From contig CANJRM010000020.1 in the NCBI GenBank assembly GCA_947476645.1, positions 1 through 43,251 of the forward strand: 43,251 nucleotides of DNA, given 5' to 3'. The translations under genes and the position numbers were made by a program. Positions 33,974-42,849 of this stretch are shown in pieces. The DNA is from Bacteroidota bacterium. GTDB lineage: Bacteria > Bacteroidota > Bacteroidia > Chitinophagales > LD1. Within the stretch, counting starts at the first letter, position 1. Each line of letters starts with the position of its first letter. The notes under the pieces are model-generated. The model made no database searches and was not told the DNA's origin. It saw only the letters and a list, made by a program, of their open reading frames with translations.

Positions 33974-35185
33974 TTATGCCAACGCTTTCTTCACCTCCTC
34001 AGCCGCTTCTTTCAATTGAATTGCCGAACGAACTTTCAATCCGCTTTCGTCAATCAATTTTTTCGCTTCAACAGCATTTGTGCCTTGCAAGCGAACAATA
34101 ATAGGCACCGGAATATTGCCGATAGATTTATAAGCATCCACAATTCCCTGTGCTACTCTGTCGCAACGAACGATACCACCGAAGATGTTCACGAGAATTG
34201 CTTTCACGTGCGGGTCTTTCAGAATAATGCGGAATGCTTTTTCTACGCGTTCAGCATTTGCAGTTCCACCTACATCCAGGAAGTTTGCAGGTTCACCACC
34301 GCTTAGCTTAATAATATCCATAGTTGCCATTGCAAGTCCTGCACCATTGACCATACAGCCAACGTTGCCGTCAAGTTTCACGTAATTCAATTCCGCATTA
34401 CTGGCTTCCACTTCTGTCGGGTCTTCTTCATTCAAATCGCGAAGTGCTTCTAAATCTTTGTGACGGTAAAGTGCATTGTCATCCAACGAAATTTTTCCGT
34501 CAACGGCAATAATTTTATTGTCTGAAGTTTTAAGACAAGGATTTATTTCCACCATCGCAGCATCGGCATTGATATAAGTGTTATAAACCGCTCTCGTAAA
34601 TTTTCCCATTTCTTTCAATGCATTTCCGCTCAAGCCGAGATTGAAACCAATTTTGCGACATTGAAATTCCTGCAGACCAACACTTGGGTCAATCCATTCT
34701 TTCAAAACTTTATCGGGAGTGTGCTCAGCTACTTCTTCAATGTCCATTCCACCTTCAGTCGAGTAAATGATTACGTTCTTTCCCTTCGCGCGGTCGAGCA
34801 GAATAGAGAAATACATTTCTTTAGTTGGGCTTTCACCGGGGTAGTAAACATCCTGTGCTACTAAAACTTTGTTCACTAATCTTCCGGCAGGTCCTGTTTG
34901 TTTGGTCACCAGTGTTCCTCCTAAAATATTTGTAGCAATTGTTTTTACTGCATCATGACTTTTTGCAAGTGCCACACCGTTTTGTTCTGTGCCAACAATT
35001 TTTCCTTTGCCTCTGCCACCCGCATGAATCTGACTTTTCACTACCACCCAATCAGTGTTATAAAGTTCTTTCAGTTTTTGCGCAGCAGCTACAGCCTGCT
35101 CAGGAGTTTCGGCAACAATTCCTTCCTGAATAGATGCACCGTTTTTCTTCATTAATTCCTTTGCCTGATATTCGTGTAAGTTCAT
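33974..35185 (-). CDS. sucC: Succinate-CoA ligase (ADP-forming), beta subunit
   Basis: The ATP-grasp beta subunit of succinyl-CoA synthetase, the TCA-cycle enzyme that makes ATP from succinyl-CoA. The 403 residues are close to the family norm. It opens with MNLHEYQAKELMKKNGA, has KSQIHAGGRGKGK for nucleotide binding (about residues 53-65), MVEINPCLKT around the metal site, and NGAGLAMATMDIIKLSGGEPANFLDVGG (about 280-307) plus VNIFGGIVRCD in the ligase domain. The alpha subunit gene sucD is not adjacent. It faces the LolD-like gene across a divergent spacer that contains an octamer array. Confidence 0.97.
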   Translation of the reverse strand: MNLHEYQAKELMKKNGASIQEGIVAETPEQAVAAAQKLKELYNTDWVVVKSQIHAGGRGKGKIVGTEQNGVALAKSHDAVKTIATNILGGTLVTKQTGPAGRLVNKVLVAQDVYYPGESPTKEMYFSILLDRAKGKNVIIYSTEGGMDIEEVAEHTPDKVLKEWIDPSVGLQEFQCRKIGFNLGLSGNALKEMGKFTRAVYNTYINADAAMVEINPCLKTSDNKIIAVDGKISLDDNALYRHKDLEALRDLNEEDPTEVEASNAELNYVKLDGNVGCMVNGAGLAMATMDIIKLSGGEPANFLDVGGTANAERVEKAFRIILKDPHVKAILVNIFGGIVRCDRVAQGIVDAYKSIGNIPVPIIVRLQGTNAVEAKKLIDESGLKVRSAIQLKEAAEEVKKALA

Positions 35186-35253
35186 TCGATTGATTGTTGG
35201 TTATTGAAAGCGAGACGAAAATAATTTAATGGGGTGAATAGGCAACAGTCAAT

Positions 35254-35285
35254 TTGAGAATGTGATGATGTGAGAATGTGAGAAT
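35254..35285. repeat. Octamer array, inverted copy in a divergent promoter region
   Basis: Units TTGAGAAT (35254), GTGATGAT (35262), GTGAGAAT (35270) and GTGAGAAT (35278). These are the reverse complement of the ATTCTCAC words at 4937 and 22452. The array lies between the divergent sucC and lolD-like genes and supplies a spurious in-frame GTG to the latter. Confidence 0.65.
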
Positions 35286-35304
35286 GATAATTCATATTAG
35301 CACC

Positions 35305-35958
35305 ATGATTTTAGAAGCCAGCAACATTCATAAAAAATACGGAACGCTCGAAGTGCTACGCGGTGTTTCGCTCCAAGTGAAGAAAGGCGAAATTGTTTCG
35401 CTGGTTGGTCCTTCGGGTGCGGGCAAGTCTACGTTGCTGCATATTATTGGAACGCTCGACAAACCCGATGCAGGCAATGTAAAGATTGAAGACAAAGAAG
35501 TTTTTAAGCAGAACGAAAAAGCGCTTTCGGCTTTCCGAAATAAATCTATCGGATTCATTTTTCAGTTTCACCACTTGCTTCCTGAGTTCACAGCGGTAGA
35601 AAATATTTGTATCCCCGCTTTTATAGGCGGCAAAGGAAAAAACGAAAGCGAAGCGCGTGCAAAAGAATTGTTGTCACTGCTCAATCTTTCTCACCGCGCC
35701 AACCATAAACCTTCGGAACTTTCGGGTGGCGAACAACAGCGTGTAGCTGTTGCAAGAGCTTTAATAAATAATCCTGCTTTGATAATGGCAGATGAACCAT
35801 CGGGAAATCTTGACACCAATAACGCGCGCGATTTGCACAAACTTTTTTTCGAGCTGCGCGATAAACTGAATCAGACTTTCATCATTGTTACACACAACGA
35901 AGAGTTGGCAGATATGGCTGATAGAAAAGTGCAGATGAAAGACGGAATGATTGCTTAA
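35305..35958 (+). CDS. LolD-like ABC transporter ATP-binding protein
   Basis: A 217-residue ATPase subunit of the MacB/LolD/FtsE group. It has Walker [10 protein letters not shown], a Q-loop in [17 protein letters not shown], signature [15 protein letters not shown], Walker [14 protein letters not shown] and the H-loop VTHN. The LPEFTAVEN block and the [12 protein letters not shown] segment are typical of LolD, which powers lipoprotein release from the inner membrane, although macrolide-type exporters share them. No permease gene adjoins it. A longer frame starting at the GTG at 35278 lies inside the octamer repeat; the ATG at 35305 opens [13 protein letters not shown], the usual ATPase start. 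The stop overlaps the convergent hutI stop. Confidence 0.93.
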   Translation: MILEASNIHKKYGTLEVLRGVSLQVKKGEIVSLVGPSGAGKSTLLHIIGTLDKPDAGNVKIEDKEVFKQNEKALSAFRNKSIGFIFQFHHLLPEFTAVENICIPAFIGGKGKNESEARAKELLSLLNLSHRANHKPSELSGGEQQRVAVARALINNPALIMADEPSGNLDTNNARDLHKLFFELRDKLNQTFIIVTHNEELADMADRKVQMKDGMIA

Positions 35959-37187
35959 GAATTTCCGTTCACGATTACTCGCTCTACTAAATTACTTCCA
36001 AAAGAATATGGCAGCATCGTTAATGATGAAGCCAGTTTTGTGATAACGAGATTTGCTTTTTTGCCAATGGTAATTGAACCCAATTCTTTTTCCACTTCCA
36101 TAGCGTAAGCACCATTGATAGTGGAAGCATTGATTACTTCTTCGGCAGTCATATTCATATTGATACACGCGAGAGAGTTTACAAGATTCATATTTCCACT
36201 TGGAGCAGAGCCGGGATTACAATCAGTGGCGAGTGCCAAAGGCAAACCTGAATCAATAATTTTTCGTGCCGGTGTGTAAGGTATTTTAAGAAATAGCGAA
36301 CAACCGGGTAGGGCGACAGGAATTGTTTCAGAGTTTTTGAGCACAGCAACATCTTCGTCAGAAATTAACTCCAGATGGTCAACACTTAAAGCGTTTTGCT
36401 CCACGCACATTTTCACCGCACCAAGGATATTGAATTGATTGACGTGAACTTTTGGGCGTAAACCAAACTTTGCTCCGGCTTCGAGTATGCGTTTGGTTTC
36501 TTCCACACTGAAATAATTCGTTTCACAAAACACATCTATGAAATCAACTAAGTTTTCATCTGCAATTTTGGGAAGTAACTCTTCGAGCAAGAGTTTCAAA
36601 TATCCTTGATGATTGCTTTTGAATTGTTTCGGATAAGCATGTGCTCCAAGAAAAGTAGCTTTAATAGTGAGCGCAGATTTTTCTTTGAGTTTTCTGATTA
36701 CACGAAGCATTTTCATTTCGCCTTCGTAGCTTAAACCATATCCGCTTTTAATTTCCACGGCACATGTGCCGAAGTTTTTCATTTCATCTAATCGCTGCCA
36801 GGCAGATTCAAATAATTCTTCTTCGCTGGTTTCGTTAAGGCGTTTCGCAGAATTTAAAATGCCACCACCACGCGCAGCAATTTCTTCGTAAGTCAGTCCG
36901 TTTATTTTGTCGGCAAATTCATTTTCGCGTGAACCTGCATACACAATATGTGTGTGCGAATCGCACCAGGCGGGCAAAACAAATTTTCCTGTGGCGTCAA
37001 TTATTTCATCTGCACGTTCAGGTGCATCTTCATTTTTGCCAAATGATTTTATAATTCCATCTTCAATTAACAGAAAAGCATGTTCCATAGCGGGCAGCGT
37101 TTTCATTTCTGCTCCGCGCACTAAGCGAACATTGGCTTCACGAATTCCTACTAGCGATTTTATGTTACGAATCAGAATTGAATTCAT
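35955..37187 (-). CDS. hutI: Imidazolonepropionase
   Basis: Hydrolyses 4-imidazolone-5-propanoate to N-formimidoyl-L-glutamate in histidine degradation. The 410 residues match the family. Amidohydrolase metal ligands are in WCDSHTHIVYAGSRENEF; GGGILNSAKR, EIKSGYGLSYEGEMKMLRVI, HVNQFN, SVDHLEL and the catalytic Asp region ATDCNPGSAPSGNMNLV follow. The other hut genes (hutH, hutU, a formiminoglutamase) are not in the window. The stop TAA is shared as TTAA (35955-35958) with the convergent LolD-like gene. Divergent from aroC, with a 66-base spacer that holds a heptamer array. Confidence 0.96.
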   Translation of the reverse strand: MNSILIRNIKSLVGIREANVRLVRGAEMKTLPAMEHAFLLIEDGIIKSFGKNEDAPERADEIIDATGKFVLPAWCDSHTHIVYAGSRENEFADKINGLTYEEIAARGGGILNSAKRLNETSEEELFESAWQRLDEMKNFGTCAVEIKSGYGLSYEGEMKMLRVIRKLKEKSALTIKATFLGAHAYPKQFKSNHQGYLKLLLEELLPKIADENLVDFIDVFCETNYFSVEETKRILEAGAKFGLRPKVHVNQFNILGAVKMCVEQNALSVDHLELISDEDVAVLKNSETIPVALPGCSLFLKIPYTPARKIIDSGLPLALATDCNPGSAPSGNMNLVNSLACINMNMTAEEVINASTINGAYAMEVEKELGSITIGKKANLVITKLASSLTMLPYSFGSNLVERVIVNGNS

Positions 37188-37215
37188 AAAACAAGGTTAG
37201 CATTTTTGCATTTCA

Positions 37216-37250
37216 ATTTGTAATCCGTAATTCGCACTTTGTAATTGAAT
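37216..37250. repeat. Heptamer array upstream of aroC
   Basis: Five 7-base units: ATTTGTA (37216), ATCCGTA (37223), ATTCGCA (37230), CTTTGTA (37237) and a decayed ATTGAAT (37244). It ends 3 bases before the aroC ATG at 37254, within the hutI/aroC divergent spacer. Confidence 0.6.
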
Positions 37251-37253
37251 ACA

Positions 37254-38339
37254 ATGGCAGGAAATAGCTTCGGAGAAATTTTTCGTATCACTACTTTTGG
37301 CGAGAGCCACGGCAAAGTCATTGGAGTGGTCATTGATGGCTGCCCCGCGGGTTTAGAAATTGATTTGGATTTTATTCAACAAGAATTAGACAGACGCAAG
37401 CCCGGACAATCAGCCATTACCACACAACGAAAGGAAAGCGACACCTTCGAAATTCTATCAGGTATTTTTGAAGGAAGAACACTTGGTTCTCCAATTGCGG
37501 TTACAATCAGGAACGAGGATGCGAAGAGCGATGACTACGCACATTTAAAAGATGCTTATCGTCCCAGTCATGCAGACTTTACTTACGAAATGAAATATGG
37601 TTTACGCGATTATCGAGGTGGAGGAAGAGCCAGCGCGCGCGAAACCGCTGCGCGTGTAATTGCAGGAGCAATTGCAAAGCAACTACTAAAGACGAAAGGA
37701 ATTGAAACTGCTGCTTATGTTTCTTCTGTAGGAAAAATTCAGTTAGAGAAAAATTATCAGCAACTTGATTTATCAAAAATAGAAGCAAACATCGTTCGCT
37801 GCCCCGATGAAGAGACAGCGAACCGCATGATTAAGTTGATTCAGGAAACGAAAGAAAAAGGTGATACCGTTGGCGGAATTATTTCCTGCGTTATAAAAAA
37901 CACTCCAGTTGGTTTAGGTGAACCTGTGTTTGATAAACTGCATGCCGATTTAGCAAAGGCAATGCTTTCGATAAACGCAGTTCACGGTTTTGAATATGGA
38001 AGTGGATTTGCCGGAACAAAAATGAATGGCTCTGAACACAATGATGTTTTCGAAAAATCTTCTGACGACAAAATCATTACACAATCCAATAACTCAGGTG
38101 GAATACAAGGTGGCATTTCAAACGGAATGGATATTTATTTCAACGTAGCTTTTAAACCGGTAGCTACCATTATGCAATCACAAACTACAATTGACAAAGA
38201 AGGCAACGAAACTGAAATAAAAGGCAAAGGTCGCCACGACCCTTGTGTGGTTCCCCGAGCAGTTCCTATTGTAGAAGCTATGGCTGCATTAGTTTTAGCT
38301 GACCATCTTTTGCGCAATAAAGTTTCAAAACTCGACTAA
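37254..38339 (+). CDS. aroC: Chorismate synthase
   Basis: Last enzyme of the shikimate pathway, converting 5-enolpyruvylshikimate 3-phosphate to chorismate with reduced FMN. The 361 residues match the family. Motifs are [73 protein letters not shown], and [19 protein letters not shown] with the late His-Asp. An upstream TTG would add three residues (position 37245), but the ATG at 37254 opens the usual [20 protein letters not shown]. Followed 10 bases later by the VF530-type gene, then a lipoprotein gene, probably one transcript. Confidence 0.98.
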   Translation: MAGNSFGEIFRITTFGESHGKVIGVVIDGCPAGLEIDLDFIQQELDRRKPGQSAITTQRKESDTFEILSGIFEGRTLGSPIAVTIRNEDAKSDDYAHLKDAYRPSHADFTYEMKYGLRDYRGGGRASARETAARVIAGAIAKQLLKTKGIETAAYVSSVGKIQLEKNYQQLDLSKIEANIVRCPDEETANRMIKLIQETKEKGDTVGGIISCVIKNTPVGLGEPVFDKLHADLAKAMLSINAVHGFEYGSGFAGTKMNGSEHNDVFEKSSDDKIITQSNNSGGIQGGISNGMDIYFNVAFKPVATIMQSQTTIDKEGNETEIKGKGRHDPCVVPRAVPIVEAMAALVLADHLLRNKVSKLD

Positions 38340-38349
38340 GAATATTTCA

Positions 38350-38574
38350 ATGAAAGACCCGCAAGCCAATAACCCACTTCACGGTATTACGCTCGAAAAA
38401 ATATTACTGCATTTAGTGGAGAAGTATGGCTGGGACGAGATGTATGCTTACGTAAATATCCGCTGCTTTCAACTTGACCCGAGTATCAAATCAAGTCTTA
38501 CATTTTTGCGCAAAACACCTTGGGCACGCGAGCGCGTAGAGAATATGTATTTGAAAAGTTTAAGAGAGAAATAA
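38350..38574 (+). CDS. VF530-family (DUF2132) small protein
   Basis: A 74-residue cytosolic protein of the VF530/DUF2132 family, named after a Vibrio fischeri protein whose structure suggested DNA binding. The family core is complete: [20 protein letters not shown] (about residues 7-26), [20 protein letters not shown] and [16 protein letters not shown]. Biological role undefined. It lies 10 bases after aroC and 10 bases before the next lipoprotein gene, so it is likely cotranscribed with both, although no functional connection is known. Confidence 0.93.
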   Translation: MKDPQANNPLHGITLEKILLHLVEKYGWDEMYAYVNIRCFQLDPSIKSSLTFLRKTPWARERVENMYLKSLREK

Positions 38575-38584
38575 AATTTCAACT

Positions 38585-39004
38585 ATGAAAAGGCAGTTCG
38601 TGTTTTTTATCTGCATTGTAAGTGCCTTGTTTTTTTCTTGCAACACGCAACAATCAAAACCTATTGATACCCAAACTAAGTTGGTTTTTCATTTTGAGCT
38701 CGACAGCGCAGGAAATATTACGAACGAAGAAGTAAAACAAAAACTGATTCAACTTGCTAGAGAGATAAGCCGCAATGCCGACCGCTTAACATTGAATGCT
38801 TACAGTGAAGAAACTGGTAGCAAAGAAAAGAACGAGCAAATTGCTTCCGACATGTCGTATGCAGCAAAAAGAGTAATGCTGCTTAATGCCGAGCGCGCTT
38901 ATTATAATGTTGGTGTAAACGTGGTTGGTTATGCTAACCCAATTAACCCAGCAAATCCTGCTGATATCCAAAACAGAAGAATAGAGTTTACGTACATTAA
39001 GTAG
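38585..39004 (+). CDS. Small lipoprotein with OmpA-C-like tail
   Basis: A 139-residue lipoprotein (lipobox LFFSC, Cys19). The mature part, about 120 residues, resembles a reduced OmpA-like peptidoglycan-binding domain: LVFHFELDSAGNITNEEVKQ at the start, an amphipathic helix LARLAREIS-like segment, LTLNAYSEETGSKEKNEQIA as the usual GHTD-like region, a helix with MSYAAKRVMLLNAE, and IQNRRIEFTYIK at the end (the NRRVEF ending). The canonical GHTD and Arg contacts are not clearly kept, so binding to peptidoglycan is uncertain. Its stop overlaps the convergent permease by 8 bases (38997-39004). Confidence 0.8.
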   Translation: MKRQFVFFICIVSALFFSCNTQQSKPIDTQTKLVFHFELDSAGNITNEEVKQKLIQLAREISRNADRLTLNAYSEETGSKEKNEQIASDMSYAAKRVMLLNAERAYYNVGVNVVGYANPINPANPADIQNRRIEFTYIK

Positions 39005-40451
39005 GATTACTCTCTGCCTGTCCTTTCTTTTTCCAGTAGTAAAACACCGGAACCCCAATAGCCACAATCAACAAACCTGGCCAGCAGGCAGAAAATTTTA
39101 CAAAAAGAAGATTGATGCAAAATGCAGAAGCAAGAACCAAATATAGGGCGGGTACCAACGGATATCCCCAAGCTTTGTAAGGTCGCTCGGCATCGGGCAT
39201 TTTTTTGCGCAGAATAAAAATTCCTGCAATAGTGAGAATGTAGAAAAGCATAACCGAAAACATTACGTAATCGAGCAGGTCGCCATACTTGCCGCTTAAA
39301 CAAAGTAGAGCCGACCAAATGAATTGAATCCAAAGTGCAAAGCCTGGTACTCCGTTCTCATTGTTGTGTTTCATTTTTTCGAAGAACAAACCATCCTTCG
39401 CCATTGCCTGATACACGCGCACACTCGCCAGCACAATTCCGTTATTGCAACCAAAAGTTGAAATCATAATCAGCACAGCCATGATAACCGCAGCAGCACC
39501 GCCAAACATCATTTGAGCAGCAGCAGTTCCCACTCTTTCATTTTGTGCAAACTGAATTCCACGCGCAAAAACATTAGCGCCATCTGGAGTTCCTGTAAGT
39601 GGTAGCAAATAGAGGTAAGCGATATTCGCAAGCAGATAAAGCGAAACAACAATGATTGTTCCTATCCCTAAACTCAAAGGAATATTTCGTTTCGGGTTTT
39701 CAATATCGCCCGAAATAAAAGTGACATTATTCCATGCATCGCTACTAAAAAGTGAACCCACTAAACCAACTCCTACAGCCGACATCAATGCGATTGCGGA
39801 GAGATTACTTTGAATCCAGTTTCCATCGGCATCTTTTGCCCAATGCGATAAACTGAAGGCATCGCTCCAGTTCATGGTCCACGTTTCTGAACTTCCGTAA
39901 ACAAAAATACCGAGCACAATAATGCCGAAGAGAGCAATCAGTTTTGCCGAAGTAAAAATGCGAAGCACAATTTTACCGTAGTTGATTCCTCGGCTATTGA
40001 TGAGTGTGAGAATCAGAATGGAAAAAATGCCGAAGAGTTGCGCAGCAGAAATTTTAAAACTTCCAAGAGCAAACAAAATATTGTTCTCGCTCAAAACAGG
40101 AAACAACACTCCTGTGTATTTTGCAAACGCAACTGCTACCGCTGCTATCGTTCCGCATTGCACTACTAAAAAAATTGTCCAACCATAAAGAAAACCAACG
40201 AGTGGGTTATAAGCATTTTTCAAATACACATATTGTCCTCCAGCATGAGGAAACATGCTGGCAAGCTCGCCATAACTTAATGCAGCAAAAAGTGTAATCA
40301 CTCCCGAAATAATCCACGACAGCAACAACCAGCCCGAGCCACCTGTTTGTCGTGCAATGTCGGCACTCACAATAAAAATTCCCGAGCCAATCATACTTCC
40401 CGACACAATCAAGGTTGCGTCAAGAAGGTTGAGCGATTTTTTTTCTGTCAT
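38997..40451 (-). CDS. APC-superfamily amino acid permease (SteT/LAT-like)
   Basis: A 484-residue integral inner-membrane transporter with about 12 hydrophobic helices. TM1 contains IVSGSMIGSGIFIVSADIA, the substrate-binding GSGIF motif of the APC superfamily. Later segments are FAALSYGELASMFPHAGGQYVYLKNAYNP and the long TM bundle ending FSACWPGLLIVAIGVPVFYYW. It is closest to LAT/SteT-type exchangers of neutral amino acids, but specificity cannot be fixed. It lies downstream of a second APC permease on the same strand, with a terminator between, so it is probably transcribed separately. Confidence 0.92.
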   Translation of the reverse strand: MTEKKSLNLLDATLIVSGSMIGSGIFIVSADIARQTGGSGWLLLSWIISGVITLFAALSYGELASMFPHAGGQYVYLKNAYNPLVGFLYGWTIFLVVQCGTIAAVAVAFAKYTGVLFPVLSENNILFALGSFKISAAQLFGIFSILILTLINSRGINYGKIVLRIFTSAKLIALFGIIVLGIFVYGSSETWTMNWSDAFSLSHWAKDADGNWIQSNLSAIALMSAVGVGLVGSLFSSDAWNNVTFISGDIENPKRNIPLSLGIGTIIVVSLYLLANIAYLYLLPLTGTPDGANVFARGIQFAQNERVGTAAAQMMFGGAAAVIMAVLIMISTFGCNNGIVLASVRVYQAMAKDGLFFEKMKHNNENGVPGFALWIQFIWSALLCLSGKYGDLLDYVMFSVMLFYILTIAGIFILRKKMPDAERPYKAWGYPLVPALYLVLASAFCINLLFVKFSACWPGLLIVAIGVPVFYYWKKKGQAESNPT

Positions 40452-40483
40452 AATTAGAGTTTGTGATTTATGGATGAATACAA

Positions 40484-40520
40484 AAACAAAATCCCTCTAC
40501 ATTTTAGAGGGATTTTGTTT
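40484..40520 (-). terminator. Rho-independent terminator downstream of the CAT-like permease
   Basis: A perfect 16-bp stem pairs 40484-40499 with 40505-40520 (core AAAATCCCTCTA) around a 5-base loop CATTT. Read on the minus strand, the 3' arm continues into a T-rich run. It ends the gene at 40530-41984. Confidence 0.93.
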
Positions 40521-40529
40521 GATAAAAAC

Positions 40530-41984
40530 TTACTTCTGATTTCTGAGCTTGCTACGTTTTGCGCTATAGAGAAAATAAATTGCAAGACCAATTGCCATCC
40601 AGATAATTAAACGAAGCCAGGTGTCGCCAGGTAAAAATACCATCATACCAAAGCAAACAAGTATGCCGAGTATAGGAACCACCGGAACAAAAGGAGTTTT
40701 GAAAACGCGCGGAGCATCAGGCATTTTGTAACGCATGTAAAGCACACCTGCACATACTAATATGAACGCGAAGAGTGTTCCGATACTTGTCATTTCGCCT
40801 ACCACTCGTGCAGGTACAAATGCGGCAAACAAACTCACGAAGACCATGAAAAGTAAATTCGATTTGTAAGGAGTTTTGAAAGTGGTATGCACTTCAGAAA
40901 AAACTTTTGGCAGCAAACCATCTTTACTCATAGAGAAGAAAACTCTCGATTGACCCATCAGCATCACCATAATAACAGAAGAGTATCCTGCGAGGATAGC
41001 GATGATTACTGCTTGTTGTAACCAAATATAAGGTGTGTGTCGAATAGCTACTGCCACAGGTGCAATTCCATCTTGTCCCTGAAACTCTTTGTAGTTAGCA
41101 AGCCCTGTCATTACGTGCGCAAACAAAATATAGAGCACGGTGCAAATGGCAAGCGAAACCAAAATTCCAATCGGCATATCGCGCCCCGGATTTTTTGCTT
41201 CCTGAGCAGCAGTGCTCACTGCATCAAAACCAATGTAAGCAAAGAAGATAATTCCTGCTGCGCGAATAATCCCGCTCCAGCCAAACTCTCCGAAAGTTCC
41301 TGTGTTGATTGGAATATAAGGAGTATAGTTAGCGGTATTAATGTATGCCCATCCTAATCCAATGAACACCATTACCACTGTTACCTTTAAGGCAACAATA
41401 ATATTGTTTACAAAAGCCGATTCGCGTGTTCCTTTAATAAGTAGCATGGACACTACCACTACAATAAAAACAGCGGGAACATTAATCATACCGTGAACGA
41501 TACTTCCGTCACCACAGGTAACGGTATCGAATGGCGACATCACTAACTGCGCAGGCAAATAAATTTCGTAATACTCTAGCAACTTCACCAAGTAACGCGA
41601 CCAACTGATAGCTACTGTTGCTCCGCCCACTGCATATTCCAAAACTAAGTCCCAGCCGATTACCCAGGCAATAAATTCACCCATGGTTGCGTATGCGTAT
41701 GTGTACGCACTTCCTGCAACAGGAATCATACTAGCAAATTCGGCATAACACAAACCTGCAAAACCGCAACCGATGGCAGCTACTATAAATGAAATAGTTA
41801 CTGCGGGTCCTGCATTGTGTGCAGCGGCTCCTCCTGTTATAGAAAACAATCCGGCACCTATAATGGCACCTATACCGAGTGTGACAAGATTGAATGCAGA
41901 AAGTGTGCGATGCAATGAATGTTCGCCATCGTGCGATTCGCTGATGAGTTGCGGAATTGATTTTCTTTTAAAATAATCAGACAT
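40530..41984 (-). CDS. APC-superfamily amino acid permease, CAT-like
   Basis: A 484-residue inner-membrane transporter with about 12 helices, of the cationic amino acid transporter-like APC subfamily. Markers are LVTLGIGAIIGAGLFSITGGAAA (the GAGIF-like motif in TM1), CGFAGLCYAEFASMIPVAGSAYTY, GEFIAWVIGWDLVLEYAVGG, FFAYIGFDAVSTAAQEAKNPGRDMP (about residues 252-277) and RVFFSMSKDGLLPKVFSEVH. Substrate could be a basic or neutral amino acid. It has the same length as its downstream neighbour but a clearly different subfamily, so they are not a recent tandem duplication. Followed by the terminator at 40484-40520. Confidence 0.94.
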   Translation of the reverse strand: MSDYFKRKSIPQLISESHDGEHSLHRTLSAFNLVTLGIGAIIGAGLFSITGGAAAHNAGPAVTISFIVAAIGCGFAGLCYAEFASMIPVAGSAYTYAYATMGEFIAWVIGWDLVLEYAVGGATVAISWSRYLVKLLEYYEIYLPAQLVMSPFDTVTCGDGSIVHGMINVPAVFIVVVVSMLLIKGTRESAFVNNIIVALKVTVVMVFIGLGWAYINTANYTPYIPINTGTFGEFGWSGIIRAAGIIFFAYIGFDAVSTAAQEAKNPGRDMPIGILVSLAICTVLYILFAHVMTGLANYKEFQGQDGIAPVAVAIRHTPYIWLQQAVIIAILAGYSSVIMVMLMGQSRVFFSMSKDGLLPKVFSEVHTTFKTPYKSNLLFMVFVSLFAAFVPARVVGEMTSIGTLFAFILVCAGVLYMRYKMPDAPRVFKTPFVPVVPILGILVCFGMMVFLPGDTWLRLIIWMAIGLAIYFLYSAKRSKLRNQK

Positions 41985-42051
41985 AGTGTGGTTGGTTGAT
42001 TAAGAAAATGGTTATCGGGTAAAACTATTCTTTTTTTCTTCTCGAAAAATC

Positions 42052-42813
42052 TTAGACAGAAATTTTCAGACCGTCATACGCTACTCGAATATGTGCAGGA
42101 AATTTTTTCTCCATCTCTTCATGCAAACCAAATTGATGACTCATGTGAATCAAATAAGTGAGTTCGGGTTTTACATCGTTCACTAAATCTAAAGCTTCAT
42201 CAATAGTAAAATGCGAATAGTGATTTTCGTGACGAAGTGCGTTCACCACTAAAATTTTTGTGCCGCGAATTTTATCGCGTTCTTCTTTAGCAATTGTTTT
42301 TGCATCGGTTATGTAAGTGAAATCGCCAAACCGATAACCGAAGACAGACATGTTAGCGTGCATGACTTCAATCGGGTGTATTTTCAAATGCTGAATGCTG
42401 AATCCCGAATGTTGAATTTGATGGAAATCCATTTTCGGTAAATACGGATAATCTGTTTCAGTAAAAGCGTAGCTGAATTGTTCTTTGATGCTTTGTTCTG
42501 TTTCTTGAGTGCAGTAAACATCAATAGCTTTCTTCTGCATGAAATTGAACGCGCGTATATCGTCAAAGCCCGCGGTGTGGTCTTTGTGTGCGTGTGTCAT
42601 TAATATAGCATCAAGTTTACGCACATCTGCCCGCAACATCTGCTGACGAAAATCGGGTCCGCAATCAAGCACAATATTTAAACCATCATGTTGAATGAGA
42701 ATAGAAGTGCGCAGCCGTTTATTGCACGGATCATTGCTTTTACAAACCTCGCATTGGCAGCCAATCAAAGGAACTCCGCCTGATGTGCCTGTGCCGAGGA
42801 ATGTAACTTCCAT
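42052..42813 (-). CDS. MBL-fold hydrolase of the PhnP type
   Basis: A 253-residue metallo-beta-lactamase-fold phosphodiesterase-like protein of the PhnP group. The opening GTGTSGGVPLIGCQCEVC contains the usual SGVP loop and a CxCxxC zinc cluster; LDCGPDFRQQ and MTHAHKDHTAGFDDIRAFN (HxHxDH) follow, then IEVMHANM, YITDAK and a final HFTIDEAL-MSHQFG region. E. coli PhnP opens 5-phospho-ribosyl 1,2-cyclic phosphate, but Bacteroidota members occur outside C-P lyase operons. None is seen here. The region encoding about residues 131-143 (HQIQHSGFSIQHLK) is a 7-bp tandem array at DNA level (42387-42421). A 36-base spacer separates it from the upstream small gene. Confidence 0.92.
   Translation of the reverse strand: MEVTFLGTGTSGGVPLIGCQCEVCKSNDPCNKRLRTSILIQHDGLNIVLDCGPDFRQQMLRADVRKLDAILMTHAHKDHTAGFDDIRAFNFMQKKAIDVYCTQETEQSIKEQFSYAFTETDYPYLPKMDFHQIQHSGFSIQHLKIHPIEVMHANMSVFGYRFGDFTYITDAKTIAKEERDKIRGTKILVVNALRHENHYSHFTIDEALDLVNDVKPELTYLIHMSHQFGLHEEMEKKFPAHIRVAYDGLKISV
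42387..42421. repeat. Heptamer array inside the PhnP-like coding region
   Basis: Five plus-strand 7-base units: AATGCTG (42387), AATGCTG (42394), AATCCCG (42401), AATGTTG (42408) and AATTTGA (42415). The minus-strand frame stays open and gives the His/Gln-rich peptide IQHSGFSIQHL. Confidence 0.65.
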
Positions 42814-42849
42814 TGATAAATAATTAGAGGTGATTGATTATGCCCAGCC

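Noticed and set aside
38997-41984. Recent tandem duplication of the two APC permeases
   Set aside because: Both are 484 residues, but they belong to different subfamilies with little direct similarity beyond the common fold motifs.
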